Below are positions 25,014-32,937 of a stretch of 64,000 bases of DNA, one piece after another. Positions within the stretch are counted from its first letter, which is position 1; the number at the start of each line of letters is the position of its first letter. The position numbers and the translations under genes were made by a program. Location: positions 620,001 through 684,000 of the forward strand of contig NZ_JACSQO010000001.1 of the NCBI RefSeq assembly GCF_014836595.1, written 5' to 3'. Source of the DNA: Psychrobacillus faecigallinarum (lineage in GTDB: Bacteria; Bacillota; Bacilli; Bacillales_A; Planococcaceae). The notes under the pieces are model-generated. The model did not search any database. It was given only the letters and a program-made list of their open reading frames with translations, and was not told the DNA's origin.

Positions 25014-25613
25014 ATGGGTAGAATAAGGAGAATTTGGCAGCCTGAGCTTTATTATCATGTGACAATGAGAGGGAATAATCGTCAGAATATCTTCTTAAAT
25101 GAGGGCGATGTATCTCTCTTTTTTAGAGCTTTACAACGTACATATAAAAAATCAAAATTTACTATTGTTGCTTATTGCATTATGAACAATCATTATCACC
25201 TTTTAATACGCTCCCCTGAAACACCACTTTCGGATGTGATGTTATCCATTAACAAGACCTACTCTGAATACTTTAAACGAAAATATAATTACTTTGGACA
25301 ACTTTACGAAACAAGATTTTTTTCCAGTATGGTTTCTGATCCCATTGGATTATTAAATGTTAGTAGTTATATTCACCAAAACCCACTTACAACTTCTAAA
25401 GCTATGGCTAGTAGAATGGAATATTATCCTTATAGCTCCTTTGCCTTTTACTTTTACAATAAGAAAAGTGACTATCCTTTTGTAAACACCGAACTACTCC
25501 CCTCTTTGATAGCAAAATATCCAGAAATCAAAGAAGAAAACTATGTAGCTTATTGTGAAAACTTTCGTACTAGACAGGACTTGCATTTTAGTTACGAGAT
25601 GAATTTTAATTGA
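25014..25613 (+). CDS. REP-associated tyrosine transposase (RAYT, IS200/IS605-type Y1 HUH nuclease)
   Basis: The 199-residue protein has the Y1_Tnp fold: YYHVTMRGNNRQNIF at the N-terminus, the metal-binding HUH motif in MNNHYHLLIRSP (His-Tyr-His) and the RAYT-type SINKTYSEYFKRKYNYFGQLYETRFFSS segment carrying the candidate nucleophilic Tyr. RAYTs are single-copy domesticated transposases that cut hairpin REP sequences as single-stranded DNA. GGAGG lies 7 nt before ATG 25014; an upstream ATG at 24999 overlaps that site and is rejected. No TnpB gene and no IS ends flank it, which fits a RAYT rather than an active IS200. Likely acts on the GGTGCCTGGCACC palindromes in this window. Confidence 0.88.
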   Translation: MGRIRRIWQPELYYHVTMRGNNRQNIFLNEGDVSLFFRALQRTYKKSKFTIVAYCIMNNHYHLLIRSPETPLSDVMLSINKTYSEYFKRKYNYFGQLYETRFFSSMVSDPIGLLNVSSYIHQNPLTTSKAMASRMEYYPYSSFAFYFYNKKSDYPFVNTELLPSLIAKYPEIKEENYVAYCENFRTRQDLHFSYEMNFN

Positions 25614-25638
25614 TATAATTCAAACTTAAGAGAGCCAT

Positions 25639-25668
25639 AAAAAAATCGCTCCTAATTTTAGGAGCGAT
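25639..25668 (-). terminator. Terminator of ilvE
   Basis: ATCGCTCCTA pairs with TAGGAGCGAT around a 4-nt loop; on the minus strand it is followed by a T-run (complement of the AAAAAA at 25639-25644). It also lies 25 bp behind the converging RAYT gene. Confidence 0.85.
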
Positions 25669-25673
25669 ACTTA

Positions 25674-26750
25674 TTACTGCTTTAGTTCAACGACCCATCC
25701 AAATGGATCTTCAATAGTGCCATGTTGTATACCTGTCAAAGTATCATATAGTTTCTTAGATATCTCGCCAGTTTCTCCATTATTCACATAGAATAATTCG
25801 CCCTTCCAACGTAACTCACCAATAGGAGAAATAACTGCTGCAGTCCCGGTACCAAATGCCTCATCTAGCTTACCGTCTAAATAAGCTTCGCGTATTTCCT
25901 CCATAGACACCTTACGTTCTGTTACTGGCACTCCCCAATATTTTAATAATTCAATAATGGATTTTCTAGTAATACCATCTAAAATAGAACCATTCAATGA
26001 TGGAGTAACAACCTCTCCATCTATTTTAAAGAACACATTCATGCTTCCTACTTCTTCAATATACTTACGTTCAATTCCGTCTAACCATAGAACTTGTGAA
26101 TAGCCCTCTCTGTCAGCCACTTCCTGCGCTTTTAAGCTTGATGCATAGTTTCCAGCTGTTTTAGCCATTCCTGTTCCACCTGCAACAGCACGAACATATT
26201 CACTTTCTACCAATATCTTAACAGGATGAATACCTTCTTTATAATAAGAACCGACTGGCGACATAATGATCATAAAGCTGTACGTTTTAGAAGCGGAAAC
26301 ACCCAAATGAGCCTCCGTTGCAATCATGAATGGTCGAATATATAGAGAGGTTCCTGGCTCAGTTGGAATCCACTCCTTATCAATCTCTAGCAATTCTTTT
26401 AATGCTTCCAAAGCAAAATCTTCATCTATTTGAGGCATGCTCAATCTGTCACATGAACTATTCATTCGTTTCATATTTTGTTCGGGGCGAAACAGTCTGA
26501 CTACTCCATCCTCCGATAAATATGCCTTCATTCCTTCAAATACAGTTTGCCCATAATGTAAGATCGTAGCTGAAGGATCTAACGTAAGCGGTTGATAAGG
26601 GACAATACGGTGATCATGCCATCCACTTCCTGCCGTATAGTCCGCAATAAACATATGATCTGTAAATTTCGTACCAAAGGCAAGTTGACTAGCTGGCGTT
26701 TTTTCGTTCTTCATTTCATTTTCAGTGATTCTAATTTTTACACTATTCAT
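25674..26750 (-). CDS. ilvE: Branched-chain amino acid aminotransferase
   Basis: The 358-residue fold-type IV aminotransferase contains LHYGQTVFEGMKAY, SLYIRPFMIATE, GMAKTAGNYASSLKAQEVA, VLWLDGIERKYIEEVGSMNVFF and SILDGITRKSIIELL, the BCAT II pattern. It makes or degrades leucine, isoleucine and valine with 2-oxoglutarate/glutamate. The open frame extends 24 codons upstream, but the family start is at MNSVKIRIT (ATG 26748-26750), with GGGGA about 10 nt upstream. Monocistronic with its own terminator. No T-box leader was recognised. Confidence 0.93.
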   Translation of the reverse strand: MNSVKIRITENEMKNEKTPASQLAFGTKFTDHMFIADYTAGSGWHDHRIVPYQPLTLDPSATILHYGQTVFEGMKAYLSEDGVVRLFRPEQNMKRMNSSCDRLSMPQIDEDFALEALKELLEIDKEWIPTEPGTSLYIRPFMIATEAHLGVSASKTYSFMIIMSPVGSYYKEGIHPVKILVESEYVRAVAGGTGMAKTAGNYASSLKAQEVADREGYSQVLWLDGIERKYIEEVGSMNVFFKIDGEVVTPSLNGSILDGITRKSIIELLKYWGVPVTERKVSMEEIREAYLDGKLDEAFGTGTAAVISPIGELRWKGELFYVNNGETGEISKKLYDTLTGIQHGTIEDPFGWVVELKQ

Positions 26751-27007
26751 GACGTATTTCCCCAATCGATTAAATATTTTGTAAATTGCGACTTTTATAG
26801 ATGTGCAATATATTATATGCAATTATACTCCTTTTATTAAATTTGAAAATACCTTTTTATAAAATTTTCAAAACATTTTGTGGATTTTTTAGAAATATTT
26901 ATTTTCCTCCTATGATTAATTAAATTGAAGCTTTGCTGTCTAAATATCCCCTTCTTTAATCCGATAGATAAAGTATATGAAAATACCAAAAGATAGGAGG
27001 TAAATAT

Positions 27008-28654
27008 GTGTTTAGAAATACTTTATACATATTAAGCTTATTACTTTTAATAAGCACCATTTTTTCGTCCACTCCTGCTAAAGCATCATCGATGGTAAGC
27101 GGCGTGTTCGTCAAAACAATTTATGAAGAGGTCATACTAGCTGACAATACAACAGAGAAAAAATTGACTCACATAATTTTAATGAATCAAAACGGGAAAG
27201 AAATAACGTTAAGTATAGACAAATATACCCCTCTATACATGGACTCAACCCCTACCTCTATTGGCGCCTTTAAGGAAGGTGTATGGGTCGAAGCAGAGCT
27301 TCAGGGAAACAAAATAATAGAACTGAACGGTCTAGTTCAAATTGAGCAAGATTCACCTGACAAGAGTGACTTTGAAGCCATTGGTCAAAGTCTTACAGGT
27401 ACTATAAACGAAATAGACAAAAGCGGAAAATTTATCTCAATAAATTTAAAAGACAAAAAATCAACCAGGTTCTATTTAGATTCTGAAACAGAATTATTTA
27501 AAGACAATAAAATAGTAGATTTAAGTATTTTATATGTCGGAGATCGAGTGAAACTCCAAACATCCGAATATGACAATTCTATTTTATCCTCCATTGAAAT
27601 TACTAAAGATGGTGTCAAGGTAGAAAATATATATAAAGGTGTCATTCAACAAATTGACTCCAAACAAAATAAGCTAGTCATTAAAGATGAGAAAGCATTT
27701 ATTAATTGGACTTGGAGCAACACTAACGGCAATGCTATAAATTCAAAGAGTTTTACAGATAAGACACCAATCTTTCTTGGTACTAAAAAAATTGATAAAA
27801 GCCAACTACGTAATTATCGAAACAACGAGATTTACTATGTGACAGTGAAGCAATCTGGAAAAGAAGTAATCCAAAAAATGATTATTAAAAAGACAAATGA
27901 GCGAACACTTCACGAGAATTTGAATGCAGTAGATACGAAAAACAAGACAATAAAATTATCCGCTTCTGGAAACATTCCATATCATAGTGGAACAATTATT
28001 ATTAGAAATGGCCGATTAGTGGATCCTATTGCACTTCAGCCTAGTGGAAAAGCTTTTGTCATTTCCAATGGAGCTTCTTCTAATCAATATGCTAATGTCA
28101 TCCATATAACAAACGACGGTTTCCAAAGCGCTAACTTAGCTGATCATCAATTGTATTTTGGACAAATTAGTTATACGAATCAATATCATCTTTCATTAAA
28201 TAATACTCAAATGCTTTCTAATAATTATTGGTACTCAACAGGGAACGCTAACTTCAGCTTCAGCAATGATACAGTAGTAACGGAGGATTCTAATACCTCT
28301 ACAAAAGATTTTACTTATAGTACGGGGAAAAATGCTTACTTCTACGTGAAGGATAACCATATTGTTGCGGCTAAAATAGTTGGTTATACTACACCGGACA
28401 CATCCGTTTCCATTGGTAGATTAAATAATTTATACAACTTTAATAATTGGGACCACCGGCTTAGTCTAAAAGATGTAAGTGAATGGCTATACGGCGATTG
28501 GCTTGCTGCCTCTCAGCGGAACTATATAGATTTCACTAACACTATGTTCATAAAAGAAGGAAAAGTGATAAAAGCAGAGGATATTAAAAGAAATGATCGA
28601 CTTTATATGATCCACAGCAGCTATTACCAGGCAAAAATTATTTTAGTAGACTAA
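27008..28654 (+). CDS. Secreted surface protein with repeated beta-barrel-like modules, unknown function
   Basis: The 548-residue protein has a signal peptide (LYILSLLLLISTIFSSTPAKA, cleavage near residue 26) and then recurring units of about 75 residues with the pattern G-x-I-x-x-I-D-x-x-x-K-x-I-x-I, e.g. GTINEIDKSGKFISINLKD, GVIQQIDSKQNKLVIKD and a later NAVDTKNKTIKLSASG, which look like small beta-barrels (OB/SH3-like). No anchor or enzyme motif was seen. GTG start at 27008 with AGGAGG 7 nt upstream. It is directly followed by an SLH-anchored protein, so it is probably an S-layer-associated or wall protein. Confidence 0.7.
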   Translation: MFRNTLYILSLLLLISTIFSSTPAKASSMVSGVFVKTIYEEVILADNTTEKKLTHIILMNQNGKEITLSIDKYTPLYMDSTPTSIGAFKEGVWVEAELQGNKIIELNGLVQIEQDSPDKSDFEAIGQSLTGTINEIDKSGKFISINLKDKKSTRFYLDSETELFKDNKIVDLSILYVGDRVKLQTSEYDNSILSSIEITKDGVKVENIYKGVIQQIDSKQNKLVIKDEKAFINWTWSNTNGNAINSKSFTDKTPIFLGTKKIDKSQLRNYRNNEIYYVTVKQSGKEVIQKMIIKKTNERTLHENLNAVDTKNKTIKLSASGNIPYHSGTIIIRNGRLVDPIALQPSGKAFVISNGASSNQYANVIHITNDGFQSANLADHQLYFGQISYTNQYHLSLNNTQMLSNNYWYSTGNANFSFSNDTVVTEDSNTSTKDFTYSTGKNAYFYVKDNHIVAAKIVGYTTPDTSVSIGRLNNLYNFNNWDHRLSLKDVSEWLYGDWLAASQRNYIDFTNTMFIKEGKVIKAEDIKRNDRLYMIHSSYYQAKIILVD

Positions 28655-28660
28655 CAACTT

Positions 28661-28688
28661 GGAGGGTATGAAGTTTCATACCCTCCAT
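28661..28688 (+). other. Hairpin in the gap between the two surface-protein genes
   Basis: GGAGGGTATGAA-gt-TTCATACCCTCC (about 28661-28686) forms a perfect 12-bp stem just after the stop of the upstream gene and 33 bp before the SLH-protein start. It lacks a T-run, so it may be a processing or stability element rather than a terminator. Confidence 0.5.
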
Positions 28689-28718
28689 TACATACAGAAA
28701 GAGGTAAATGAAATTAAA

Positions 28719-30182
28719 ATGAAAAATCAATTAATGAAAAAGACAATTATTCCCTTAATGGCTATATTTTTTATACTAATTTTAGGCGTAAATGGAGCGA
28801 GTGCAAAGCTTCTAGATTTTAACGGTGGCGTTTTAGGTGAATATTCCTATGAAGAATATGTCTTTCTAACTGGAAAACCTCTTAAATTCTCAGGAACTGC
28901 AACTGTTACCGAAAAAGAAAATAAAAATCAAGTTACTACAACCTATAAATTTAACTTAACAAGTAACGACTTAGGTGTAACCCATAAACTAACAAGAAAT
29001 ATAGTGTATGTATCTCAGTTAAAAAATCATGTATCAAAAGGACAAACTACTTCTAGTACTACTGTAAAAAGTTACACTGAAAAAATTACAATGGCAGATA
29101 AAACCACTTATACCTTGGATCATTATAAGTTTTCTAAAGGATCTGTGATTGATAACCGACCTGCAATTGATTACTATTCAGGTACGATTATTGCCAATAA
29201 AATATATAAACGCAATAAAAAAAATGTAAAAGTAGCAACTAATGATCTTATAACTGTAAATATTAATGGTCATGATTTAGGATATAAAAACTTTTGGGGA
29301 TCAACGGATACTCAACTTATTGACCATGAAATTGAAAGTCCTGAAGGAACAATATTTGTTACCAGCAAGGTTTCTGACAATAAATCAAAAATTTTAGAAT
29401 ATGAACCTAATCTCCCTTTCTTATCAAGTTTTACTGGAGGACATTCTGTCATTAGTAACTCTAGTACGGTTGCAGAGTATGATTATGAAATTTCTCTTAA
29501 GAGTAGCAACACAACAGGTACTGTTTCATTAAATAATGAGAACACCCCTACCGTGGAAAGATTGATTGTCCCTAAATTCCGAGATATCGAAAAACATTGG
29601 TCCAAACCAAATATAGAGAAACTTTATTCTTTAGGTATTTTCGATGAATCAAGTAACTTTTTCTCTCCTGACGCAGCAATGAAAAAGGATCTCTTTACTG
29701 TGGCAGTAGCAAAAGCAGTAGACTTACGTGTTCTAGAAGAAAAACCAAAGAATAAGAAAAATGTAAAAAAAGCGCTCTTTACAGATTTAGATGTTAAAGA
29801 TCCCAACTACGTCTATATCGAAAGTGCTTTGAATAAAGAAATTGTGAGTCCGGTGAACGCTGACATTTTTGGTGCAAATAAATCCATCACTAGAGCTGAA
29901 GCAGTAACTATTATTGTACGCTCTCTTGGTTTGGAAGGACGCGCTCCAACTCCTGGCTATACAACGAAATTTATCGATGATAACAAAATACCGAAAGCTG
30001 CAAAAGATAGTATCTATGTAGCAAGTGAATTAGGATTAATCGATCCTGATAAAAAGAATCGTATTAACCCTAACGAAGTTCTTACTCGAGGAAAAGCTTC
30101 ACAATTGCTCGTTCGTTACATGAATTTCCTTGAATCTGACTTAAAACAAAACTATCGCGACGACATGATGAACTTCAAGTAA
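28719..30182 (+). CDS. S-layer homology (SLH) domain surface protein
   Basis: The 487-residue protein starts at MKNQLMKKTIIPLMAIFFIL (signal peptide to about residue 29, ASA). Residues about 30-285 are a beta-rich region of unknown fold. The C-terminal 180 residues hold three SLH repeats: FRDIEKHWSKPNIEKLYSLGIF, FTDLDVKDPNYVYIESALNKEIV with ITRAEAVTIIVRSLGL, and FIDDNKIPKAAKDSIYVASELGLI with LTRGKASQLLVRYMNF. SLH domains bind pyruvylated secondary cell-wall polymer. A longer frame from 28659 would put the signal peptide behind 20 polar residues and run through the hairpin, so it is rejected. AAAGAGG lies 14 nt upstream; a 4-codon ORF fills the gap. Confidence 0.85.
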   Translation: MKNQLMKKTIIPLMAIFFILILGVNGASAKLLDFNGGVLGEYSYEEYVFLTGKPLKFSGTATVTEKENKNQVTTTYKFNLTSNDLGVTHKLTRNIVYVSQLKNHVSKGQTTSSTTVKSYTEKITMADKTTYTLDHYKFSKGSVIDNRPAIDYYSGTIIANKIYKRNKKNVKVATNDLITVNINGHDLGYKNFWGSTDTQLIDHEIESPEGTIFVTSKVSDNKSKILEYEPNLPFLSSFTGGHSVISNSSTVAEYDYEISLKSSNTTGTVSLNNENTPTVERLIVPKFRDIEKHWSKPNIEKLYSLGIFDESSNFFSPDAAMKKDLFTVAVAKAVDLRVLEEKPKNKKNVKKALFTDLDVKDPNYVYIESALNKEIVSPVNADIFGANKSITRAEAVTIIVRSLGLEGRAPTPGYTTKFIDDNKIPKAAKDSIYVASELGLIDPDKKNRINPNEVLTRGKASQLLVRYMNFLESDLKQNYRDDMMNFK

Positions 30183-30187
30183 ATCTC

Positions 30188-30231
30188 AAAACCCCATCTA
30201 AGCACTGGCAAGCAGTGTCTAAATGGGGTTT
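30188..30231 (+). terminator. Terminator of the SLH-protein gene
   Basis: AAACCCCAT...AAGCACTG pairs imperfectly with CAGTG...ATGGGGTTT and is followed by TTTTTAC; the outer 9 bp are perfect. Confidence 0.75.
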
Positions 30232-30261
30232 TTACTTTGCAATTTTTTATTTTACAGGGTG

Positions 30262-30298
30262 TATTATGTTACAGGTGCCAGGCACCTGTAACATAATA
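30262..30298. repeat. REP-like palindrome, copy B (37 nt)
   Basis: Core GGTGCC-A-GGCACC (30274-30286) with 12-nt arms TATTATGTTACA and perfect complement. It lies between the convergent SLH-protein and GntP genes. Confidence 0.9.
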
Positions 30299-30324
30299 GT
30301 CAGCATATCAACCTCTTAAATGAC

Positions 30325-31668
30325 TTACACAAATATGAACCAAAGAATTGCTGTGACGATGATAGTGGTAATACCTTGCAGTAGTGTCGCCATTGTTTGA
30401 GCCTTGTAAGCATCTGTAACTTTCATACCGCTAAATTGTGTCACTACCCAGAAATAGCTATCATTGACATGACTGACTGTCATTGCACCTGCTCCTACTG
30501 CCATTACGACTAATGCAAGTGGCAATGCTCCCTCTATTCCTAAAGTTGGAAGCATTGGGGCTACTAAAGATGATGTAATAACAAGCGCCGCTGTAGAGGA
30601 GCCTTGAGCAGTTTTCAAAGCTGCCGCAATTAGGAATGGTACTAACAGGAATAATGCTCCATTTGCCAGAACTCCTAAATCCATTTCTTGCAGTAATTCT
30701 GCTACCCCCGAGTTTTTAATAACAGTACCAAATGCTCCACCAGCTCCTGTGATTAATAGAATCGGTGCTGCCTCTTTTAAACTTTCGCCGATCCAGCCCG
30801 ACAACGTTTTTTCGCTAATTTCTGGTAACAATAGAAAAGATGTAAACACACCAAACAACAGAGCTACTGTCGGTGAACCTAGGAATCTAAGGAAATTCGT
30901 CCATCCTGACTCATCCCCAACTAATGCAGCTACTGACCCGATCCCTATTAATAATATAGGCAAGACGATTGGCAAGAAAGATTTAAATGTAGAAGGCATT
31001 TTCCCAAAAGACTTAATAACCTCTTCATAATCTAGCGCCTCTTCATGGTCAGCAGGTACATCAATTTTTGTACCTACCTTCACAGCCCATAAGTACCCAA
31101 CAATAGTAGCTGGAATTGCAACAAACAAACCAACCAAAATAATCGTACCTAAATAATCTGTTGCCCCAATGTTACCTGCCGCAGCGATAGGACCGGGTGT
31201 AGGAGGAACTAATGTATGAGTCGCATAAAGACCTGTAGATAAAGCGACTGCCATTGAAGCTACCTTGACCTTAGCACGTTTTGCTAATGATTTTTTTAAG
31301 CTTGATAGAATAATAAAACCAGAATCACAAAATACAGGAATTGAAACAATAAAGCCTATGATTGACATAGCGAGCTGTGGTCGTTTTTCACCTAAAATAC
31401 GAAGGACAACCTCTGCCATCCGATATGCTGCACCAGACTTTTCTAGGATAACTCCAATAATTGTTCCCGCAACAATTACAATACCAATACTTGTCATCAA
31501 CCCGCCAAAACCACTGTTTACGTTCTCTACCACTGTTAGCAATGGCATACCAGAGGCAATTCCTACAAAGAAAGCACTGATTAATAAAGCTAAAAAAGGG
31601 TGGAGCTTAAAAATGGCTGTAGCAACAACAACAAAAATTACCCCTAACAATATAACTAAAAACAACAT
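30325..31668 (-). CDS. GntP-family permease, probable glycerate/gluconate:H+ symporter
   Basis: The 447-residue membrane protein has about 12-14 helices and GntP motifs: ISAFFVGIASGMPL, IPVFCDSGFIIL, THTLVPPTPGPIAAAGNIGA, LLITGAGGAFGTVIKNSG and VSHVNDSYFWVVTQFSG. GntP carriers import gluconate and related sugar acids. The gene lies 4 bp behind the glycerate kinase gene, and a CdaR-type sugar-acid regulator is divergent, so glycerate is the most likely substrate. Co-regulation by CdaR and possibly CcpA is inferred. Confidence 0.92.
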   Translation of the reverse strand: MLFLVILLGVIFVVVATAIFKLHPFLALLISAFFVGIASGMPLLTVVENVNSGFGGLMTSIGIVIVAGTIIGVILEKSGAAYRMAEVVLRILGEKRPQLAMSIIGFIVSIPVFCDSGFIILSSLKKSLAKRAKVKVASMAVALSTGLYATHTLVPPTPGPIAAAGNIGATDYLGTIILVGLFVAIPATIVGYLWAVKVGTKIDVPADHEEALDYEEVIKSFGKMPSTFKSFLPIVLPILLIGIGSVAALVGDESGWTNFLRFLGSPTVALLFGVFTSFLLLPEISEKTLSGWIGESLKEAAPILLITGAGGAFGTVIKNSGVAELLQEMDLGVLANGALFLLVPFLIAAALKTAQGSSTAALVITSSLVAPMLPTLGIEGALPLALVVMAVGAGAMTVSHVNDSYFWVVTQFSGMKVTDAYKAQTMATLLQGITTIIVTAILWFIFV

Positions 31669-31672
31669 CTTC

Positions 31673-32809
31673 CTACACCTCTTTCTTTAGGATAGCTTGC
31701 ATTATTTCCTTCGTTTTTGCCTTCAAATGATGAACCGGATTTTCCATAGATTCATCTACACTTACGGAATCGTCTACTATACTCACAAGCTTATAAAAGT
31801 AGGATGACAGTTCACCTTTATCTTCATCCTCTATGAAGCCTGAGACTAATATAACGGGAATTCCTCTTTTATTTGCAGCTTTAGCAATACCCATTGGTGC
31901 TTTTCCAGATAGAGTTTGTTGATCTGTTTTTCCTTCACCTGTAATAATAAAATCAGCACCCTCTATTTGATTTTCAAAATGAATGGCTTCCATAACCACC
32001 TCAATACCAGGTTTCAAATGGACAGGAAAAAATGCAAGAAATGCACCTCCAAGTCCTCCAGCTGCACCAGCACCAGGTGTATGATGCACATGAATACCTG
32101 TTACTTCAGCAATTTTGTCTGCCAGAACATGTAAATTCGCATCCAAATGACTGATTATATCAGGGGTCACGCCTTTTTGGGGACCAAAGACAGCAGTTGC
32201 TCCATTAGCACCTATCAAAGGATTGTCTACATCACAAGCCAATATAAACTGGGAACCTTGCAATCTTTCGTCCAATCCACTAATATCAATTTCTTCTATG
32301 TCCCCAAGATAGCCCCCTCCATCAGGGATTATCTCTTTTACTTTATTCTTAAATCTCATCCCTAATGCACGAAGCATTCCTACCCCGCCATCATTGGTTG
32401 CACTTCCACCTATCCCAATGATGAATTTTCTAAATCCTTGATCGAGAGCATGACGAATAAGCTCGCCAGTTCCATAGGTAGATGTCTCTAGCGGATTTTT
32501 TTCCTGTTCAGTTAAAAGAGTAAGACCTGAAGCTCTTGCCATTTCTATGACACAGGTTTCTTCATCTCCTAAAACGCCATACAATGCCTGTATAGGTCTT
32601 CCTAACGGGTCGCTTACAGTAGCATTCACAAAACGTCCCTTAGTTGCAAAAATAAGAGGTTCTAATGTCCCCTCTCCACCATCTGCTACAGGGAGTAATA
32701 CAGTTTCAACAGTTGGGTTAATCTGATTAATAGTTTCTACAATGGCTCTTGCAACTTCAGTTGCAGACAAGGAACCCTTGTAAGAATCAGGGCTAACAAC
32801 AATTTTAAT
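31673..32809 (-). CDS. glxK: Glycerate kinase with apparent ATT start codon
   Basis: The frame encodes a GckA/GlxK-type glycerate 2-kinase: PDSYKGSLSATEVA at the N-terminus, LPVADGGEGTLEPL, IGIGGSATNDGGVGMLRALG, HHTPGAGAAGGLGGAFLAFF and DFIITGEGKTDQQTLSGKAP. The family N-terminus is MKIVVAPDSFKGS; here the matching codons read ATT-AAA-ATT-GTT-GTT-AGC-CCT-GAT, so the first residue falls on ATT at 32807-32809. GAAGGAGGAG lies at the right distance upstream, no ATG, GTG or TTG exists between the in-frame stop at 32837-32839 and the TTG at 32770, and starting at that TTG would delete the first 13 residues including the conserved PDS-KGS loop. Product 378 residues, the usual length. It makes phosphoglycerate from glycerate. 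Confidence 0.88.
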   Translation of the reverse strand: MKIVVSPDSYKGSLSATEVARAIVETINQINPTVETVLLPVADGGEGTLEPLIFATKGRFVNATVSDPLGRPIQALYGVLGDEETCVIEMARASGLTLLTEQEKNPLETSTYGTGELIRHALDQGFRKFIIGIGGSATNDGGVGMLRALGMRFKNKVKEIIPDGGGYLGDIEEIDISGLDERLQGSQFILACDVDNPLIGANGATAVFGPQKGVTPDIISHLDANLHVLADKIAEVTGIHVHHTPGAGAAGGLGGAFLAFFPVHLKPGIEVVMEAIHFENQIEGADFIITGEGKTDQQTLSGKAPMGIAKAANKRGIPVILVSGFIEDEDKGELSSYFYKLVSIVDDSVSVDESMENPVHHLKAKTKEIMQAILKKEV

Positions 32810-32827
32810 AAGATCTCCTCCTTCAAA

Positions 32828-32841
32828 GTGAAGCGCTTACA
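32828..32841. promoter_or_regulatory. cre-like site (possible CcpA operator)
   Basis: On the minus strand the 14-mer reads TGTAAGCGCTTCAC, matching 11 of 14 positions of the cre consensus TGWAARCGYTWWCW, with the central AAGCGCTT perfect. It lies just upstream of the glycerate kinase ribosome binding site, where catabolite repression would make sense. Confidence 0.5.
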
Positions 32842-32872
32842 AAAATTATAGTGCAAAGGAAAAGTCATTGCA

Positions 32873-32889
32873 TTATACTTAAAGTATAA
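32873..32889. promoter_or_regulatory. Perfect palindrome in divergent glxK-cdaR gap, possible CdaR operator
   Basis: TTATACTT-A-AAGTATAA is an 8-bp inverted repeat around one base, centred 59 bp before the CdaR start. AT-rich, so chance or overlapping promoter elements are possible. Confidence 0.45.
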
Positions 32890-32937
32890 ATTATCTGTAT
32901 TATAACAGAAGTTTTTTTATACATTGAGGTGAATCCT

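Noticed and set aside
24999-25613. Intact IS200/IS605 insertion sequence
   Set aside because: No TnpB, no recognisable subterminal hairpin pair at both ends and no second copy in the window; the sequence pattern fits a RAYT better.
28659-28718. Longer N-terminus for the SLH protein starting at TTG 28659 or ATG 28668
   Set aside because: It would place the signal peptide 20 residues inside and run through a hairpin; GGAGG is only 2 nt from ATG 28668.
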